NCBI GenBank assembly: GCA_038230655.1
Contig: JBBRMU010000002.1
Coordinates: forward strand, 37,024 to 101,023
Reading direction: 5' to 3'
Source: JBBRMU01 sp038230655
Lineage (GTDB): Bacteria; Patescibacteriota; Microgenomatia; UBA1406; GWC2-37-13
DNA: 64,000 nucleotides
A program made the position numbers and the translations under genes. Numbering within the stretch: the first letter of the stretch is position 1; each line of letters begins with the position of its first letter. Shown here piece after piece: positions 60,408 through 64,000 of the stretch. The notes beneath the pieces are model-generated. The model searched no databases. It was not told the origin of the DNA and saw nothing but the letters and a program-made list of their open reading frames with translations.

Positions 60408-61235
60408 ATGTTTTCCAAACTCACCGTTATGCTGATAATTGGCATTTTTAGCTTCACTTTTTTGTCAGACTCAGCCAGAGCTGATAATAGTGGAGTATTG
60501 GATTCCCATGGACTAGTTTTCTATCTGGACACGCCTACACAGGTAGTCTACGGTCATCGGCCATTAACTGTTAAAGTTGTAGTCAAAAATCTATCTGCGA
60601 TAGATCAGAGTTTCGACTCTTCTGTCAGGATAGCTGGACCCGCCTGGGGAGGTGCCTATGGCCCTGTAGAATTAACTGGCGGAAGGATTTACAATACAGT
60701 TGCGATTAACAACTCTATTACCACCTATTGGAGGGGAACAATCCCCGCAATGAGTGGCTTTCAGCTGATTATTCCCGTGGATTCTGGCCTGTATACAGCT
60801 CAGTATGTTCTTGCACGCGGAGCAGTCACACCTACTGTGGGCTTGTCTCTAAATGCTCTGAGCATGATCAACGTTACTCAAGGAGAAGGTTCTGCATATG
60901 GGGAGTTTCTACTTGGGACTGGTGAATCTCCTGAGTTTCATCAGGGTGATTTCAAATGGGTGCGGTGGAATTTCTTTTCCCCTATCTTGACTCAGTTCTA
61001 CTTTAACCCGAGCACAAAGCTTTGGGGATCAAGCTGCGGGATCGAAGGTTTGCCACAGTCATATATGAGCCAGAGTTTAAGAACATATGACTGGGTTACT
61101 TCGAACATTCACATTCCAGACAATGCTCCTTTAGGGGAATGCCAGATCTGGAGTCAGGTCAACATGACCAACTACCAAGGTCAGCAGGATCCATTGTTGG
61201 TACTGAAACGATTCACTGTCCTACCCCATAGGTAG
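60408..61235 (+). CDS. Secreted beta-rich protein, compositional outlier
   Basis: 275 aa. Signal peptide (residues 1-25, ending SARA), then two beta-rich parts: HRPLTVKVVVKNLSAIDQSFD (Ig-like) and residues 165-275 with one Cys pair (C in SSCGIEG and GECQIW). AGGAG ribosome site before ATG 60408. Its four counted 60-base lines (60541-60780) average about 47% G+C against about 35% in lines counted in neighbouring genes, and it has a canonical promoter and long leader, unlike most genes here. It lies just after ssrA, a classic integration site. No family recognised; adhesion or glycan-binding is a guess. Confidence 0.6.
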   Translation: MFSKLTVMLIIGIFSFTFLSDSARADNSGVLDSHGLVFYLDTPTQVVYGHRPLTVKVVVKNLSAIDQSFDSSVRIAGPAWGGAYGPVELTGGRIYNTVAINNSITTYWRGTIPAMSGFQLIIPVDSGLYTAQYVLARGAVTPTVGLSLNALSMINVTQGEGSAYGEFLLGTGESPEFHQGDFKWVRWNFFSPILTQFYFNPSTKLWGSSCGIEGLPQSYMSQSLRTYDWVTSNIHIPDNAPLGECQIWSQVNMTNYQGQQDPLLVLKRFTVLPHR

Positions 61236-61258
61236 GATATTCTACAGAAATGTTCATC

Positions 61259-61309
61259 TAGGAGATTCCTAGGCTACGGCGCTATGCCGGAAACCAAAAG
61301 AATCTCCTA
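61259..61309 (+). terminator. Inverted repeat after the secreted-protein gene
   Basis: TAGGAGATT (61259-61267) and AATCTCCTA (61301-61309), perfect 9 bp, 33-base loop that itself can fold (CTACGGC/GCCGG). Lies 24 bases after the stop codon; a terminator or mRNA-stabilising structure, without a T run. Confidence 0.45.
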
Positions 61310-61371
61310 CTTACCTTTGTGAATAACTCGCTTATTCTTAGAGGTATTTAATTGGTATAATATCTGTATTC

Positions 61372-61869
61372 ATGCTTGAACATATACTTTTAGCGTTTTT
61401 GATCGGAATTAATGCAGTAACGGTCGCTCCACCAAGGAAAAGTCCTGTGGTTCATGTACGGCCCTCAGTTTCTTCACCTTCTCCCACTATCCTTCCTACG
61501 TCCACACTTACACCATCTCCCACACCAATAAATAGCCCTACTCCAACTCAACTTCCAACTATAACACCCACTCAAACTCTTCCAGTCAGTAGCTATGAAT
61601 CAGATTTTGATCAATATAGCAGTAAATATGAAATTGATAAAAATCTTCTTAAAAAAATAGCCAAGTGCGAATCAGGTATAAATCCTGGTAGTAGAAACGG
61701 AGACTATGGAGGTATGTTTCAGTTTGCAACTCAAACATGGATAACAACGCGACAGCAGATGGGATTAGACACAAGTCCGGATAAGCGCTTTTCTGGAAAA
61801 GACGCCATAGAAGCTGCTGCTTTTAAAATCCACAAAGATGGTTCATCTGCTTGGAGCGGATGCCTGTAA
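61372..61869 (+). CDS. Secreted lysozyme/transglycosylase-like protein
   Basis: 165 aa: hydrophobic N-terminus (residues 1-20), a Pro/Thr/Ser linker with repeated PTPT-type units (residues 35-75), and a C-terminal transglycosylase (Rpf/SLT-like) domain: LKKIAKCESGINPGSRNGDYGGMFQFATQTW, catalytic Glu in KCESG, then AIEAAAFKIHKDGSSAWSGC. The fold is that of resuscitation-promoting-factor/goose-lysozyme-like wall hydrolases. TATAAT at 61356-61361 is 10 nt before the ATG. Confidence 0.85.
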   Translation: MLEHILLAFLIGINAVTVAPPRKSPVVHVRPSVSSPSPTILPTSTLTPSPTPINSPTPTQLPTITPTQTLPVSSYESDFDQYSSKYEIDKNLLKKIAKCESGINPGSRNGDYGGMFQFATQTWITTRQQMGLDTSPDKRFSGKDAIEAAAFKIHKDGSSAWSGCL

Positions 61870-61884
61870 TATTCTGAATTTTAC

Positions 61885-63529
61885 TTACTTTTTTGCTATC
61901 TTCCAGGTATAGTATAAGAAAGCAATTAAGGACAGCAGTGAAATAATATCAGAAACCCACATTAGAATAGTTTTCTCCAGAACAACTCGAACAGTATGTT
62001 TCCCTGGCGATATTGTAGTTTTAAAAATGCCATACTTTGAAAAAGCATGATTAATTTTACCAGCCTTCCCATCAATGTATATATGCCAACCTGGGAAGTA
62101 ATATTTATTAACAATGAGTTCTGTTGATGTAGGAGTCGTAACAACTGAGTTAATATCTATAAAATCATTTTTAATAATCGTGGTATGTGCAGGTAAAGAA
62201 GTTTCAAGATCATTTTTAGGTGTCATGAGTGGACAACTCTTCACATCAACAGGTAAATATTCATCTATCCAGGTCGTAGTGGCGCACATACCTTCTGGTT
62301 TATATTCATAAAAATATGAGTATTCCTTTGGAAAGAAGAAGGTAAGAAAACTCAGAGAAATAGCCAAAATGATGACAGAATAAAAGACCTGTAGATATAT
62401 ATTTTTAATTTGCTTCAACCACAGGCCAACAAAAAAAAGGGATCATAAAACAAACTATAGTTAGTACCCTAATAGGAAATTGGAATAGACCAGTGATTGG
62501 TAATGTTATTTTCCACAGGATATACGAGTATGATGTAAGAAGGAAGTATAAAAAAATAGGTGTGGTTCCCCAAAAAATCAGCTGTCTTTTTTCGGTTAAT
62601 GAAGGGCTTATTCTTCTTAGAAAAAGATATAATAACCCAAAGATAGGAATAAGGGGAATAAATGTAGGATAGTTTGGTTGCAGCCCAGGGATAGTTGTAC
62701 CATTAAAGAATGATGATATAGGAGCTAGGTGGTCGAGTATTTCGCCACTATTAAAATGAACTGCAGTGAGGCGTACTGCTTTAATATAGTAAAGACAAGG
62801 AAGCCAGTAAAATGTGGACAGTGCAAACCCTAAGAGTATGGATAACCAAAACTGTCTATTCTTAAATAAAAATAAAACTCCATAAGAAATGAGAAGTGCT
62901 AAAGCTAAAAATGATGTAAGCTGATGGGATATAATCACGAGCATTATCGACAATGCTAGAACTACTGTCCCTACTTTTTTATTCTTTTCCAGCAGAAAAA
63001 CACCTAAGAACATTCCAGGGATAAAGTTAAGAGCCCAGGCTTCTGCTACGCCTCCGCGAAAGTATATCTCAAAACCTCGGGACGGAAATAAAGTAAAGAA
63101 GCAGGAAGCAATTACAGATGGCCATAATGGAAGCTTTTGTCTAACTGCCAGATAAAAGAATACGGAGCCAAATATAAATGGGAGGAAATAGATGATCTTT
63201 GTAGAAACTATGCGACTAAATCCTAAGAGCATAAAAAGTGCACCAACAAAGTAGCTTAATGCTCCATAGTACACGAACATTGGATAACCATAATTATGTG
63301 AAAGCTCAGCTAACCATCTAACTGGAAAATTATTTATCCAATTTGTTCTATGGAGTTCTTTAAGAACATACATTATACGAACCGTTGTAACGTCATCAAT
63401 TGTTCTAAAAAAACCTTTATGCAGCAATCCAAGGACGGAAAGTAATATAAAGATTCCAACAATAATAAAAGGGAGTAGTTCCAGGCGATAATCATTAATA
63501 TATTTTTTATAGAGTCCTTTTATTTTCAT
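61885..63529 (-). pseudogene. Large membrane protein (YfhO/6-PTPS-related type), frameshifted in an A8/T8 run
   Basis: The first 374 codons (63529 to 62405) end with LTIVCFMIPFF-CWPVVEAN after a run of eight T on the minus strand (plus 62431-62438). In the other frame the sequence runs on from that point as FFVGLWLKQIKNIYLQVFYS through the last part to 61885, ending in the soluble domain YYFPGWHIYIDGKAGKINHAF typical of this protein class. Joined by one base less, it is one protein of about 547 aa with about ten to twelve helices, similar to YfhO and '6-pyruvoyl-tetrahydropterin synthase-related' membrane proteins and thought to be glycosyltransferases. Second T8 indel in the window. Coupled by ATGA overlap with the gene upstream. 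Confidence 0.78.
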
Positions 63530-64000
63530 AGTTTTTCTTTATGCTTTAGACTTTTATAGATTGCTGATGCAAGTAGCAAATAAGAAAATGGTAGGATCGG
63601 CATAAAGTAGCGTGAGAAGGATGCTTGGACACCTAAATATGAAAGATAACCTAACGGGATAAAAGCGATTATAAGCCTTTCAGTAATGATTTTTTTCCTC
63701 AAGAAATCATAAATGCTCCATAGAGACAGTGCAAAAGTTACCGGCCATAGGGGAGTCCATGGTTTCGTTGAGACAATAGTTTGGTCTCCCCACCAGGTTT
63801 TCACATAACTCGTAACATACATAATGAGAGCTGCTCCTGGATAGGCAGAGGTATTATGTTGCAAGCGGTACTTAATGGTTTTTAGAAAATGCCAAAAAAT
63901 ATTGAAGTGACCTTTTTTAAGGATAAACGTTTGTGTATACAAGAGCGTATATACCAGAAAAGCTATTCCTAGATGAGCCATGAAGTAACGATAATTGAAC
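63526..64000 (-). CDS. Multi-spanning membrane protein, partial
   Basis: The frame is open to the right edge of the window, so the N-terminal part is missing and ATG 63981 is probably internal. At least four helices (IAFLVYTLLYTQTFIL; FALSLWSIYDFL; LIIAFIPLGYLSYL; FMPILPFSYLLLASAI) with a loop YVKTWWGDQTIVSTKPWTPLWP. Its stop overlaps the start of the next gene (ATGA). Likely the C-terminal part of a GT39-type glycosyltransferase; too short for certainty. Confidence 0.6.
   Translation of the reverse strand, partial: FNYRYFMAHLGIAFLVYTLLYTQTFILKKGHFNIFWHFLKTIKYRLQHNTSAYPGAALIMYVTSYVKTWWGDQTIVSTKPWTPLWPVTFALSLWSIYDFLRKKIITERLIIAFIPLGYLSYLGVQASFSRYFMPILPFSYLLLASAIYKSLKHKEKL

Noticed and set aside
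60160..61371. Integrated element flanked by duplicates of the ssrA 3' end
   Set aside because: No second copy of the tmRNA end sequence is visible downstream, and there is no integrase in the interval.
1..64000. CRISPR arrays, insertion sequences and rRNA genes
   Set aside because: No regularly spaced repeats, no transposase-like protein and no rRNA-like sequence were found on reading both strands.

Overview
The window reads as a chromosomal segment of a Patescibacteria (CPR) bacterium, most likely of the Microgenomates type. This rests on low G+C (about 35-40% by eye), compact genes, and a typical CPR gene set. That set comprises a chromosomal VirB4/PrgI secretion cluster without a relaxase, a DUF5667 protein, a PIN-domain RNA ligase partner, AdoCbl-dependent class II RNR with NrdR, IPxTG-anchored surface proteins and many small unknown proteins. 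The phylum call is inference from gene content. UGA is an ordinary stop here.

Layout. 0-6 kb: partial methyltransferase, PBP2, and a PrgI / VirB4-N / VirB4 cluster. 6-14 kb: ribosomal protein S1, DUF5667, HU, RNase Y, a large GT-C-like membrane protein, RecX-RecA. 14-22 kb: DPPR-synthase-like UbiA protein, a frameshifted pgi, FAD oxidoreductase, Nudix hydrolase, AI-2E-type exporter, RNA-ligase partner and a frameshifted glycosyltransferase. 22-30 kb is a B12/deoxyribonucleotide module: nrdR, nrdJ, PduO adenosyltransferase, then a cobalamin riboswitch in front of an unrecognised 424-aa zinc-ribbon protein, an HD protein and thioredoxin. 30-36 kb: a Xer-like protein lacking catalytic residues, RNase HI, a stand-alone ATP-cone protein, dnaN, dnaA and a probable oriC (paired DnaA boxes at 35229-35247), followed by a broken comF. 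36-44 kb: surface and envelope genes (IPNTG protein, VirB2-like pilin, SpoIID/coiled coil, acyltransferase 3), then a decay zone with remnants of a DUF6496 gene, an HD gene and mutL. 44-51 kb: MGT-type glycosyltransferase, an encapsulated-ferritin-like protein, and a three-gene lipid cluster (MFS transporter, AcpS, AMP-ligase-ACP-PlsC fusion). 51-57 kb: an HExxH Cys-rich protein, then an operon of tRNA-Gln, PlsC, a membrane protein, SRPBCC, a half-PPTase/diiron fusion and an ACP. 57-64 kb: NfeD-slipin, smpB-ssrA (tmRNA), a G+C-richer secreted protein just after ssrA, a lysozyme-like protein, and membrane proteins running off the end.

Four themes tie the window together. (1) Many genes have a -10 hexamer 5-6 nt before the ATG, predicting leaderless mRNAs; this also corrects several starts. 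(2) Six genes are interrupted, three of them at runs of 6-8 A or T, in a genome that carries only a deleted remnant of mutL. (3) Two separate clusters, each with an ACP, a PPTase or PPTase half and a PlsC acyltransferase, suggest an unusual route for handling acyl groups. (4) An uncharacterised protein is under cobalamin control beside the B12-dependent RNR and its cofactor enzyme.
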